Of a stretch of 64,000 bases of DNA, positions 1 through 7,693 are shown in pieces. Below the pieces are notes generated by a model. That model was not told the origin of the DNA, did no database searches, and worked only from the letters and a program-made list of their open reading frames with translations. The DNA is from Paenibacillus hexagrammi. Its GTDB lineage: Bacteria; Bacillota; Bacilli; Paenibacillales; NBRC-103111. The position numbers were made by a program, and so were the translations under genes. The DNA lies in contig NZ_CP090978.1 in the NCBI RefSeq assembly GCF_021513275.1, forward strand, positions 1,116,001 to 1,180,000, in the 5' to 3' direction. The number at the start of each line of letters is the position of its first letter. Position 1 is the first letter of the stretch.

Positions 1-1
1 A

Positions 2-847
2 AAGTCTTACAAGCTGGCTAGCCGTGATTTTCATCCTGCGGATACGGTAATCAAGATTAAAGACGTAGAAATCGGCGGCGAACAGCTTGTTATTATGGGC
101 GGACCTTGCGCGGTAGAATCCCCAGAGCAAATTGATGAGATTGCGCGCTTAGTAAAAGCGGCAGGCGGTCAAGTCCTTCGTGGTGGAGCATTTAAGCCAA
201 GAACAGGTCCGTACAGCTTCCAAGGCGTTGGTGTTGAGGGCTTGATCATGATGGCGGAAGCGGGCAAAAAGCACGGACTTCTTACCATTACAGAAGTAAT
301 GACTCCTGAATACGTGGATGTATGTGCCGAGTATGCTGACATTCTGCAGGTGGGAACACGCAATATGCAAAACTTTGATTTGCTGCGCAAGCTGGGTACC
401 ATTCAAACACCGGTACTTTTAAAGCGCGGATTCAGCGCCACCTACGATGAATTATTAAATGCAGCGGAATACATTTTGGCCGGAGGAAATCCGAACGTTA
501 TGCTGTGCGAACGCGGTATTCGTACTTTTGAAACGTATACTCGCAATACCTTGGACTTGTCAGCAATTCCAGTGCTTAAACAGCTCAGCCATCTTCCTGT
601 AATCTCGGATCCAAGCCATGGTACTGGCCGCCGTGAGTTAGTTGAGCCTATGACGAAAGCGTCGGTTGCAGCAGGTGCAGACGGACTTATTATCGAAATG
701 CACACGGATCCTGATAATTCCATGACAGGAGACGGTGTTCAGTCCTTGTTCCCTGATCAGTTTGCAAAATTGCTAGTCGACCTTGAGAAACTTGCTCCTC
801 TAGTTGGCAAACGCTTTGATACGAAAAAAGAGCCAATCCTGGCGTAA
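2..847 (+). CDS. aroF: 3-deoxy-7-phosphoheptulonate (DAHP) synthase, 3' part
   Basis: First step of the shikimate pathway: condenses phosphoenolpyruvate and erythrose 4-phosphate. The gene enters from the left edge and is open from base 2, so the 5' end (and any N-terminal regulatory domain) lies outside. Visible barrel motifs include [50 protein letters not shown] and [10 protein letters not shown], the classic signature of the KDPS/type I-beta DAHP synthase barrel. The first in-frame ATG at 95 is inside a conserved strand and is not the true start. The C-terminus ([12 protein letters not shown]) looks complete and a hairpin terminator follows. Function is secure; the isozyme subtype, which depends on the missing N-terminus, is not. 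Confidence 0.93.
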   Translation, partial: KSYKLASRDFHPADTVIKIKDVEIGGEQLVIMGGPCAVESPEQIDEIARLVKAAGGQVLRGGAFKPRTGPYSFQGVGVEGLIMMAEAGKKHGLLTITEVMTPEYVDVCAEYADILQVGTRNMQNFDLLRKLGTIQTPVLLKRGFSATYDELLNAAEYILAGGNPNVMLCERGIRTFETYTRNTLDLSAIPVLKQLSHLPVISDPSHGTGRRELVEPMTKASVAAGADGLIIEMHTDPDNSMTGDGVQSLFPDQFAKLLVDLEKLAPLVGKRFDTKKEPILA

Positions 848-861
848 TGTTCCCCCTGGAA

Positions 862-915
862 GGGGCTGAAATTCTTCGAAAAACGGAGAGTTTCAGCCTC
901 TTGCTTTGCTTTTTC
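862..915 (+). terminator. Intrinsic terminator after DAHP synthase
   Basis: The arms GGCTGAAA and TTTCAGCC flank a loop of about 20 bases, and T-rich sequence follows. It lies just after the stop codon at 847. Confidence 0.7.
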
Positions 916-976
916 ACAAATCTGTGAACAGTGTAAGAATAGCTAACACATCGATAAAAAATACCTTACATAAGTA

Positions 977-1006
977 TTGACGGTTCGAAGTTAAAAGCTA
1001 TATAAT
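977..1006 (+). promoter_or_regulatory. Sigma-A type promoter of glnA
   Basis: TTGACG (977-982) and TATAAT (1001-1006) are separated by 18 bases. A strong AGGAGGG ribosome site follows at 1071-1077, 7 bases before the glnA ATG. I see no convincing GlnR/TnrA box (TGTNAN7TNACA) around it. Confidence 0.75.
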
Positions 1007-1084
1007 ATGTGCAAGATCACAAGAAAAAGTTGAACAATCATCATGCAAAGTACGTTGAATGTACGGAAATAGGAGGGTTTTTTA

Positions 1085-2509
1085 ATGTCAGTTCAAAACG
1101 TGTTGAGTCTTATTAAGGAAAAAAACATTCAGTGGGTAGATTTCCGTTTCGTAGGTCTTTCCGGTAAACAGCAGCACATTTCTCTGCCTGCTTCCGAAGT
1201 GGACGAAGAAACTTTCGTGAACGGAGTTGCTTTTGACGGTTCTTCCATTCCGGGTTTCCGTGGTATTGAGCAATCCGACATGGTAATGATGCCAGATACC
1301 GAAACTGCGTATGTAGATCCTTTCACAGCTCACCCAACTTTGGTTATTATGAGCAACATTCACACTCCTGAAGGCGAGCGTTATGACCGCGACCCGCGCA
1401 GCATCGCTCAAAAAGCAGAAGAATATCTGCAAACAACAGGTGTTGGTACAACTGCATTCTTTGCTCCTGAATCCGAATTCTTCATCTTTGATGATGTTCG
1501 TTACGAATCCAGCATGAACAAATCATATTTCGAAGTTGATTCTGAAGAAGCAGCTTGGAACACTAGCCGCAAAGAAGAAGGCGGAAATCTGGGATATAAA
1601 ATTCCTGTTAAAGGCGGTTACGTTCCAGTAGCTCCTACAGATTCCCAACAAGATATCCGTTCCGAAATGTGTAACCTTTTGGCTGATGCTGGTCTTCGCA
1701 TTGAGCGTCACCACCACGAAGTTGCAACTGCAGGACAAGCAGAAATCAACTTCCGTTTTGATACATTGACTAAAACAGCAGACAACCTGCTTAAATACAA
1801 ATACATCGTGTCCAACACAGCTAGACAATACGGTAAAGTAGCTACATTCATGCCAAAACCATTGTTCGGCGATAACGGTAGCGGTATGCACGTTCATATG
1901 TCCATCTTCAACGAAGGAGAGCCTTTGTTCTATGAAAAAGGAGCATATGCGAACCTGAGTGAATTGGCAATTAACTACATCGGCGGTATCCTGTACCACG
2001 CTCCAGCTTTGATCGCTTTGACTAACCCTAGTACAAACTCCTTCAAACGTCTGGTTCCTGGTTACGAAGCGCCTGTTAACTTGGTATTCTCCAAAGGTAA
2101 CCGTTCCGCGGCTGTTCGTATTCCGATCGCTGCTGTTACACCTAAAGGCTGCCGTATCGAGTTCCGTACTCCGGATAGCACAGCTAACCCTTACTTGGCG
2201 TTCGCAGCTATGCTGATGGCTGGTCTTGACGGTATCAAAAAGAAAATCGATCCTCGTGCTCTTGGATACGGTCCTTTCGACAAAAATATCTATGAAATGT
2301 CCGATGCAGAAAAAGCAGAAATCCGCAGCGTACCTGGTACATTGGATGAGGCTTTGGATGCTCTTGCAGCTGATTCCGACTTCTTGCTTGAAGGCGGCGT
2401 ATTTACTCAAGACTTTATCGATAACTATATCGATCTTAAGCGCGGCGAAGCAAAACAAGTTTCTATCCGCATTCATCCGCACGAGTACTCCTTGTACTTC
2501 GATTGCTAA
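1085..2509 (+). CDS. glnA: Glutamine synthetase type I, GSI-beta subtype
   Basis: ATP-dependent ligation of ammonia to glutamate; a cytoplasmic dodecamer. At 474 residues it is longer than the roughly 444-residue GSI-alpha enzyme usual in Bacillus. It has DGSSIPGF near the N-terminus, the PESEFF and HHHEVATAGQAEIN metal/glutamate motifs, NGSGMHVH and the RIEFRTPD segment. The stretch around residues 150-190 (AAWNTSRKEEGG...KGGYVPVAPTDS) matches the insertion that marks the beta subtype, and the C-terminal NIYEMSDAEK keeps the tyrosine that enteric bacteria adenylylate. It stands alone between its own promoter and terminator, with no glnR in front. Function is certain; subtype is inferred from length, insertion and C-terminus. 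Confidence 0.96.
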   Translation: MSVQNVLSLIKEKNIQWVDFRFVGLSGKQQHISLPASEVDEETFVNGVAFDGSSIPGFRGIEQSDMVMMPDTETAYVDPFTAHPTLVIMSNIHTPEGERYDRDPRSIAQKAEEYLQTTGVGTTAFFAPESEFFIFDDVRYESSMNKSYFEVDSEEAAWNTSRKEEGGNLGYKIPVKGGYVPVAPTDSQQDIRSEMCNLLADAGLRIERHHHEVATAGQAEINFRFDTLTKTADNLLKYKYIVSNTARQYGKVATFMPKPLFGDNGSGMHVHMSIFNEGEPLFYEKGAYANLSELAINYIGGILYHAPALIALTNPSTNSFKRLVPGYEAPVNLVFSKGNRSAAVRIPIAAVTPKGCRIEFRTPDSTANPYLAFAAMLMAGLDGIKKKIDPRALGYGPFDKNIYEMSDAEKAEIRSVPGTLDEALDALAADSDFLLEGGVFTQDFIDNYIDLKRGEAKQVSIRIHPHEYSLYFDC

Positions 2510-2540
2510 TCATAAGTGCTTATTTGATTGCTCTCATAAC

Positions 2541-2583
2541 AGCTGGTTCTTTGGCATACATTTGCCAGAGAATCAGCTTTTTC
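2541..2583 (+). terminator. Intrinsic terminator after glnA
   Basis: Arms of about 16 bases (AGCTGGTTCTTTGGCA and TGCCAGAGAATCAGCT, two G-T wobbles) enclose a 5-6 base loop and are followed by TTTTTC. Confidence 0.9.
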
Positions 2584-2640
2584 AATTAGTATTAGGTATT
2601 ATCTATTTTTAAGAAAAAACGCGATAAAGAGGAGATTTTA

Positions 2641-3192
2641 ATGAAAATTGTCATTGTAGCGGGAAGCAACCGGAAAGAAGCCAGCAGCACGAGGCTAGCC
2701 GAATATATCAAGCTGATCATGGAAAGCAAGGGAATCCAGGTTTCTTTTATTGATTTATACAAAACTGCCCTGCCGTTTTACTCACCTGATGAGATTAATG
2801 GCGAGCACGAGGGATTGTCTGTTATGAAAAAAGCGATGCAGCAGGCTGATGGAATCGTTCTTTCTTCTCCTGAATATCACGGCAGTATGACAGGTGTGTT
2901 AAAGAATGCTCTCGATCACGTAGGCCAAGATCAAATTGGCGGCAAAGCGGTGTTGTCTGTAAGCTCGGCTGGAGGGGCTGTGGGTGTCAGCACCTTGCAG
3001 CATATGCAGGCTACAGTGAGGAATTTGCATGGTATTAACTGTCCGGAGTGGATTTCAATTGGCGGCGAACAACGAATCAGCTTTATGGGGCCGTTAGATG
3101 AAGGTGCTATGAATCCAAACCTCAAGCTTCGCATTCATAAAGCGATTGACACGTTCCTGCAATTAGCGACAGTGCTTGGAAAACGGGAATAG
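2641..3192 (+). CDS. NADPH-dependent FMN reductase family protein
   Basis: Flavodoxin-fold oxidoreductase of the azoreductase/chromate reductase type, 183 residues, soluble. It starts with a beta strand and the FMN-phosphate loop GSNRKEASSTRL, and carries SPEYHGSMTGVLKNALDH, the family signature contacting the flavin (residues about 80-98). An AGGAG site lies 7-8 bases before the ATG. The natural substrate cannot be told from sequence; members reduce quinones, azo dyes, chromate or free flavin. It is monocistronic: glnA's terminator lies upstream and 130 bases separate it from the next gene. Confidence 0.88.
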   Translation: MKIVIVAGSNRKEASSTRLAEYIKLIMESKGIQVSFIDLYKTALPFYSPDEINGEHEGLSVMKKAMQQADGIVLSSPEYHGSMTGVLKNALDHVGQDQIGGKAVLSVSSAGGAVGVSTLQHMQATVRNLHGINCPEWISIGGEQRISFMGPLDEGAMNPNLKLRIHKAIDTFLQLATVLGKRE

Positions 3193-3322
3193 TTCATAGA
3201 TGGATATCGCGTATGGTTCGCTATCTGCATTTCTAGATCTAGCTATGGCCATGGGCTACAAATTGAAATTAGCGTAAATACTATACCTTTGAACGCTTTT
3301 AAAAGGAGTAGGTTGAATTCAG

Positions 3323-3850
3323 ATGGAATTGGGGCCAATTTCCGACCATATCCGACATCATCTGCGAATCCTGTTTGTTGGGTATAATCCAAGCATTCGC
3401 TCAGGTGAAACCGGACATCACTATGCCAATCCAACGAATCGGTTCTATCGAATTCTGCATGCCGCAGGTTTGACCGATAGGCTTTACTCGGCAGCGGAGG
3501 ATCAAGATTTGCTGGATATCGGCTACGGTTTCACGAATATTGTCGCAAGACCTACATTGACTGCTGCTGAGATCAAACCGGAAGAGTATAAGAAGGGCAG
3601 AGAGACTCTTCGTGAAAAAATAAAAACGTTCCAGCCTCGAATTGTTTGTTTTGTCGGTAAGGGAGTCTATGAACAATATAGCGGTCGAAAAGGAATCGTC
3701 TGGGGCGCTCAATCGAACCCCGTCGTTCGGTCTAGCATTGAATATGTATGTCCGTCCTCCAGCGGACTCGTTCGAATGAAGTTGGATGAGATGGTGTCGA
3801 TTTTTAGCGGTATGCGGGCATTCATGGAGAAAGAGGAGGAATGCACATGA
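3323..3850 (+). CDS. mug: Mismatch-specific uracil/thymine DNA glycosylase (Mug family)
   Basis: Base-excision repair enzyme that removes uracil or thymine opposite guanine. The 175-residue protein has motif 1 GYNPSIRSGETGHHYANPTN near residue 20, the FVGKGVYE strand, the GRKGIVWG loop and a motif 2 variant PSSSGL where Escherichia coli Mug has NPSGL. The catalytic-loop asparagine in GxNP is present; the altered motif 2 may change base preference. The ATG lies 10-14 bases after GGAGTAGG. The stop overlaps the next gene (ATGA), so the two are translationally coupled. Confidence 0.88.
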   Translation: MELGPISDHIRHHLRILFVGYNPSIRSGETGHHYANPTNRFYRILHAAGLTDRLYSAAEDQDLLDIGYGFTNIVARPTLTAAEIKPEEYKKGRETLREKIKTFQPRIVCFVGKGVYEQYSGRKGIVWGAQSNPVVRSSIEYVCPSSSGLVRMKLDEMVSIFSGMRAFMEKEEECT

Positions 3851-4466
3851 ACATTCCTTGGCTGGAATGGGCCAAACAAATTCAAGCGATATCCCAAGCT
3901 GGTCTGGAATACGGTGAGAACGGGTACGATTTGGAGCGTTATGAGATGCTTCGCAGCATCAGTGTGGAGATGATGAGCTATTTCACGGACACACCGGTGG
4001 ATAAGGTAAAGGAGCTCTTTGCAAGTGACAGCGGTTATGCGACGCCGAAGGTTGATGTGAGAGCGGTCGTATTTCAGGAGGACAAGATTCTTCTTGTCCG
4101 GGAGAAAGCCGACGGCGCATGGTCGTTGCCGGGGGCTGGGCGGATATCGGCTACACACCCTCCGAGGTCGCCGTGAAGGAGACGAAGGAGGAAGCCGGCT
4201 ACGACGTCAAGCCGGTTAGGCTGCTGGCGCTTCTGGATAAGAAGTGCCATCCGCATCCGCCCTCGCCGAACCACGTCTACAAGATATTTATCTTGTGCGA
4301 GCTGGAAGGCGGGGAAGCTTTAACGGATGCCCTAGAGACGACGGGCGTCGGTTTTTTTGCCGAGAACGAGCTGCCGCCGCTCTCGACCGAGCGAAACACC
4401 GTCAGCCAATTGCAGACGATGTTTCAGCTAGGACGCGGACCGGCACAGCAGGTGCTGCTGGATTAA
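3847..4466 (+). pseudogene. Nudix hydrolase (ADP-ribose pyrophosphatase-like), frameshifted
   Basis: The gene begins at 3847 (GGAGG at 3835-3839, ATGA overlap with mug). The first frame covers an N-terminal helical region, then KVDVRAVVFQEDKILLVREKADGAWSLPG, and is lost at the G run 4131-4135. The downstream frame supplies the Nudix box GWADIGYTPSEVAVKETKEE and the rest to 4466. One more G in the run would join both into a protein of about 206 residues with the SNUDIX N-terminal domain seen in Paenibacillus/Bacillus ADP-ribose pyrophosphatases. Composition becomes clearly GC-rich from about 4080. Because both halves are well conserved I suspect a base-calling error rather than a decayed gene. 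Confidence 0.8.
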
Positions 4467-4777
4467 GGAATTTGAATGCACCGACGAGCGGTCAGGACTT
4501 AGTGGCAGGTTGAAGGTTGTATTTTAATTTAATTAGGAAGATCAGAGAAAGAAAAATTCACTGCTTATTCGAGCAGATTTGCCATGAAAGTATTGCAGTG
4601 GCGTACTCCGAATGATTGGCACATTTTCACAAAATCTATACACGGGAATCTGGTTGCCAAGGACTAGATATCAGTCTCTATGTATGGAATCTACATATGG
4701 GAATCTACATACCCAGAGACTACAATAAGATCCTGAGTGAGCGTGCTGCTTGCCGCTGTGCAGCAAGCAGCAATTAT
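4467..4777. other. Intergenic region with inverted repeats, no gene seen
   Basis: Between the convergent Nudix and thpR genes. It holds an interrupted inverted repeat at 4673-4721 (AGTCTCT...AGAGACT with further pairing inside), a short direct repeat GGAATCTACATA near 4686 and 4700, and a GC-rich hairpin around 4744-4772 (GCTGCTTGC/GCAGCAAGC) that could terminate thpR on the minus strand but lacks a clear U run. Confidence 0.45.
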
Positions 4778-5368
4778 TTATCCGCCGAGCGGGAATTCGC
4801 CGATCGGCTCGTACGACGGCTGCCGGCCCAAGTGGCTGCGGTAGAGGACGATGTCCTCTACCCGCCACGCGGGCCAGACCGCCGCAGGCGCCGCCTGCGC
4901 AAGCGCGGCGCGGCGAAATGCCCCCGCCGCTGTGCGGTAGCGGCGGGCCAGCGTGATGTGCGGCCGGTAGCCCCGGGCTTCGGCCGCGAAGCCGTGGCGG
5001 GCGCAGGCGCCCGTCACCTCGCGCTGCAGCCTGTGCAGCGCATCGAGGTCGCCGGCGACGCCCGCCCACAGCACCGACGGCGCCGCCGGAGGGCCGAACA
5101 CGCCGAGACCCTCGGCGTGCAGTGTGAGCGGCGGCTGCGCCGCGGCCAGCTGGCGCAGGTCCTGCGCCAGCGCATCAGTAGCCTCGGCGGAGGTGTCGCC
5201 GAGGAAGAAGAGCGTAACGTGGACGTCCTCAGGGTGCGTCCACTTCTGGAAGGGCAGCGCTGTATGGGCGCTGCTTCGCCATGCCTCCAGAGCTGCCTTG
5301 ACGGGCTCTGGAGGGCGAATGCCGACGAATAGTCGGAAGTCGGCTGATTGTGCTGTCGTATTTTGCAT
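4778..5368 (-). CDS. thpR: RNA 2',3'-cyclic 3'-phosphodiesterase (ThpR/LigT family)
   Basis: 2H-phosphoesterase of 196 residues that opens 2',3'-cyclic phosphates. Both catalytic HxT motifs are visible: HVTLFFLG (about residue 49) and HITLARR (about residue 137). The N-terminus RLFVGIRPP is typical of the family. Its start is supported by GGAGGATATC just upstream (minus strand). The gene is very GC-rich compared with its neighbours and shares this composition with the 3' half of the convergent Nudix gene, suggesting a segment with a different history. Large open frames on the opposite strand here are composition artefacts. Confidence 0.9.
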   Translation of the reverse strand: MQNTTAQSADFRLFVGIRPPEPVKAALEAWRSSAHTALPFQKWTHPEDVHVTLFFLGDTSAEATDALAQDLRQLAAAQPPLTLHAEGLGVFGPPAAPSVLWAGVAGDLDALHRLQREVTGACARHGFAAEARGYRPHITLARRYRTAAGAFRRAALAQAAPAAVWPAWRVEDIVLYRSHLGRQPSYEPIGEFPLGG

Positions 5369-5507
5369 TGATATCCTCCTGATGAAATGGAATTTGCGAA
5401 CACAGCGGATGCTCTTCAGCTTAGCATTTCCATCTAAGGTTTTACTTGATGCGTGAAGCGAATCTTGCTATCATAGCCATAATACAAAAGCAAAGGTGTG
5501 GTTATTC

Positions 5508-6596
5508 ATGGGAAATCGGGCCTACAATTTTAATGCGGGGCCGGCGGCTCTTCCACTCGAAGTGCTGCAGAAAGCACAGGAAGAGCTTGTCGAATTCAAG
5601 GGAATTGGCATGTCGATTATGGAAATTTCGCATCGCAGCGCCGAATACGAGCAAGTACATAATGAAACACAGCAGCTGTTGAAGGAGCTGTTCGGCATCC
5701 CGGACGGGTATCAAGTTCAATTCCTGCAAGGCGGCGCAAGCACGCAATTCGCGATGATCCCGATGAATTTCTTAAAGTCCGGTAAGGTGGGCAGCTATGT
5801 TCTGACAGGAGCATGGGCGGAGAAGGCGATTCAAGAAGCAGGCTTGTTTGGAGAGGTTGCGATCGCGGCCAGCTCCAAAGAACAGAAGTTCATGAAAATT
5901 CCTGATTTGAGCGAAATCCAGATTCACCCAGATTCGGCCTATCTTCATGTAACATCCAATGAGACCATTGAAGGCGCGCAATTCCAAAGCTATCCGGAGA
6001 CAGGAAATGTGCCGCTGATTGCTGATATGTCCAGTGATATCCTTAGCCGTCCGGTAGATGTATCCAAGTTCGGCATGATCTATGCCGGTGCGCAGAAGAA
6101 CCTGGGTCCATCCGGGGTGACAGTTGTCATCATCAAAGAGGACATGCTTCAAGATCTGCCGAAGACGATTCCGACGATGCTGCGTTACGAAATTCATGGT
6201 AAGAACAATTCCTTGTACAATACACCTCCGGTTTATTCGATCTACATGGTCAACCTTGTTCTGAAGTGGATCAAGGAGCAAGGCGGTCTAACTGCAGTTG
6301 AAGCAAAGAACCGTGAGAAAACAGGCTTGATTTACAGCGCAATCGATCAAAGCGGCGGCTTCTACCGCGGTCCAGTCGATGCAGGAAGCCGTTCCATGAT
6401 GAATGTGACGTTCCGCCTGCAGGATGAAGAGCTTGAGAAGAAGTTCATCAAGGAGACGCAGCAAGAAGGCTTTGTCGGACTGAAAGGTCACCGCAGCGTT
6501 GGCGGTCTGAGAGCTTCTACGTATAATGCCGTGCCATACGAATCCTGCAAAGCACTGGCTGATTTCATGGTAGACTTCCAAAAGCGTAATAGCTAA
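5508..6596 (+). CDS. serC: Phosphoserine aminotransferase
   Basis: PLP enzyme of serine biosynthesis converting 3-phosphohydroxypyruvate and glutamate to phosphoserine; also used in pyridoxine synthesis in some bacteria. 362 residues from the ATG at 5508, chosen because AAAGGTG lies 9 bases upstream and the sequence MGNRAYNFNAGPAALP matches the family N-terminus; a GTG at 5496 lies inside that ribosome site. Motifs include NAGPAALP, MEISHRS, GGASTQF, the PLP-lysine segment YAGAQKNLGPSG and the C-terminal GLKGHRSVGGLRAS. It is followed by a perfect terminator and stands alone. Confidence 0.95.
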   Translation: MGNRAYNFNAGPAALPLEVLQKAQEELVEFKGIGMSIMEISHRSAEYEQVHNETQQLLKELFGIPDGYQVQFLQGGASTQFAMIPMNFLKSGKVGSYVLTGAWAEKAIQEAGLFGEVAIAASSKEQKFMKIPDLSEIQIHPDSAYLHVTSNETIEGAQFQSYPETGNVPLIADMSSDILSRPVDVSKFGMIYAGAQKNLGPSGVTVVIIKEDMLQDLPKTIPTMLRYEIHGKNNSLYNTPPVYSIYMVNLVLKWIKEQGGLTAVEAKNREKTGLIYSAIDQSGGFYRGPVDAGSRSMMNVTFRLQDEELEKKFIKETQQEGFVGLKGHRSVGGLRASTYNAVPYESCKALADFMVDFQKRNS

Positions 6597-6623
6597 TTTT
6601 GTCGTAGCTTGTAAACGGCACTT

Positions 6624-6667
6624 AAAAGACTACCCTCGTTCGTACGATCGAACGAGGGTAGTCTTTT
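6624..6667 (+). terminator. Strong intrinsic terminator after serC
   Basis: A perfect 19-base inverted repeat from AAAAGACTACC to GGTAGTCTTTT around a 6-base loop. The symmetric A/T tails mean it could work in both directions. Confidence 0.93.
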
Positions 6668-6719
6668 CTCTATATCTAGTATGTCAATCCGTAGATTTCC
6701 AAAAGATTTGTGACACTCC

Positions 6720-6871
6720 TTATCCCCACTTTATCCCCAATTCCTCCAGGGAATATCCCCATATATGGGGTGAGAATTTACTGTCCTTCAAACCGGATGA
6801 AGCCAGATACAGCAAGGATTCGCTTGAAATATTCATTTGTCAATCCCTAAATATGGAAGGCATTATCCACA
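6720..6871 (+). promoter_or_regulatory. DnaA-box-like cluster upstream of nrdIEF
   Basis: TTATCCCCA occurs at 6720-6728 and 6731-6739 (11 bases apart, one mismatch each from TTATCCACA), ATATCCCCA at 6753-6761, and a perfect TTATCCACA at 6863-6871. A 14-base palindrome CCCCATATATGGGG sits at 6757-6770. Control of ribonucleotide reductase by DnaA is established in E. coli; here it is an inference from motif matches. Confidence 0.45.
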
Positions 6872-6946
6872 TATTATGTACTGAATAGTAGGTGGGTTAT
6901 ACCCAACATGACACTATTTTATAGGAAATCTAAGTCGATTTTCTCA

Positions 6947-6999
6947 TTGACAAGCACAATATATTGATATAAATTTGAATCTATCAACTATATATCGTA
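6947..6999 (+). promoter_or_regulatory. nrd promoter with two NrdR boxes
   Basis: TTGACA at 6947-6952 is followed by a TATAAA-like -10 near 6968-6973. Overlapping it are two NrdR-box cores: CAATATATTG (6957-6966, perfect against CwATATaTwG) and CTATATATCG (6988-6997, one mismatch). The core starts are 31 bases apart, about three helical turns, the usual spacing of tandem NrdR sites. NrdR represses ribonucleotide reductase genes when dATP is plentiful. Confidence 0.8.
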
Positions 7000-7001
7000 A
7001 T

Positions 7002-7190
7002 GAACAGGTGCTTCTAGTTTCATAGAAACGCAGCAGCTTAATAGGGAAGTCCGGTGCAAATCCGGCGCGGTCCCGCCACTGTTAGGCAGAGCTTACGTCT
7101 CACAAGCCACTGGTTTGCTTAGGTTTCTTGGACTGCAAATCGGGAAGGCGGACGCTAGCCATGACGCCAAGTCAGGAGACCTGCCTGTTC
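7002..7190 (+). promoter_or_regulatory. Cobalamin (adenosylcobalamin) riboswitch
   Basis: All hallmark elements are present in order: closing arm GAACAGG (7002-7008) pairing with CCTGTTC (7184-7190), AATAGGGAA, GGTGCAAATCC, the B12 box GCCACTG (7075-7081), and the 3' segment GACGCCAAGTCAGGAGACC. It lies between the NrdR-controlled promoter and nrdI, with a terminator after it. High B12 should stop expression of the B12-independent class Ib reductase, presumably because a B12-dependent class II enzyme (NrdJ) is encoded elsewhere; that gene is not in the window. Confidence 0.95.
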
Positions 7191-7266
7191 GTTGACACAC
7201 CCCTACGGTTGATAGGAAGGTGTCCTGACTCCCACTAGATGTAGTAGTATGTACTCGTCCATATAG

Positions 7267-7307
7267 TGGCGTATTCGGTCCTTCAAGCATGCCGAATGCG
7301 CCATTTT
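7267..7307 (+). terminator. Riboswitch-controlled terminator before nrdI
   Basis: TGGCGTATTCGG (7267-7278) pairs with CCGAATGCGCCA (7292-7303), followed by TTTT. It is the expression platform of the cobalamin riboswitch. An upstream in-frame ATG at 7289 lies inside this hairpin and is not the nrdI start. Confidence 0.85.
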
Positions 7308-7333
7308 CATGTGCCAAAAGGAGACAAGTTTCG

Positions 7334-7693
7334 ATGCTGATTGCTTACGATTCGAAGACAGGTAATGTTCGCAGGTTTATCAAAAAAGTAAATTTGCCGG
7401 CCGTTCAGATAGATGAAGCGTTGAGGATGGACGAGCCGTTTGTGCTTGTAACCTACACAACGGGCTTTGGTCAAATCCCGGAGAAGGTCTCTGGCTTCTT
7501 GGAACGGAATCATGCCAGACTTCAAGGCGTAGCAGCAAGCGGCAATAAGAATTGGGGAGACGGTTTCGCCAAGAGCGCCGACCGTATTGCAGAGAAATAC
7601 GGAGTTCCGGTGCTGAGTAAATTCGAATTGTCCGGAACACGTCAAGATGTACAGCGATTTGTTCAGGGGGTGCAAGCAATTGCGGCATATTGA
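7334..7693 (+). CDS. nrdI: Ribonucleotide reductase flavoprotein NrdI
   Basis: Flavodoxin-like activator that supplies oxidant for the dimanganese-tyrosyl radical of NrdF. 119 residues starting MLIAYDSKTGNVRRF; the ATG at 7334 has AAAAGGAG 10 bases upstream. The FMN loops are recognisable: DSKTGNVRRF, VTYTTGFGQIPE and SGNKNWGDGFAKSADRIAEKY. It is the first gene of nrdI-nrdE-nrdF and overlaps nrdE by 14 bases. Confidence 0.93.
   Translation: MLIAYDSKTGNVRRFIKKVNLPAVQIDEALRMDEPFVLVTYTTGFGQIPEKVSGFLERNHARLQGVAASGNKNWGDGFAKSADRIAEKYGVPVLSKFELSGTRQDVQRFVQGVQAIAAY

Noticed and set aside
1523-2482. 319-codon minus-strand open frame opposite glnA
   Set aside because: Cys/Ser/Phe-rich antisense shadow without ribosome site; glnA on the other strand is certain.
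4616-5332. Long plus-strand open frame of 238 codons
   Set aside because: Arg/Ala-rich shadow of the GC-rich thpR gene on the minus strand; no ribosome site or family features.
7289-7333. Upstream ATG for nrdI
   Set aside because: Lies inside the riboswitch terminator hairpin; the ATG at 7334 has the ribosome site and matches the NrdI N-terminus.
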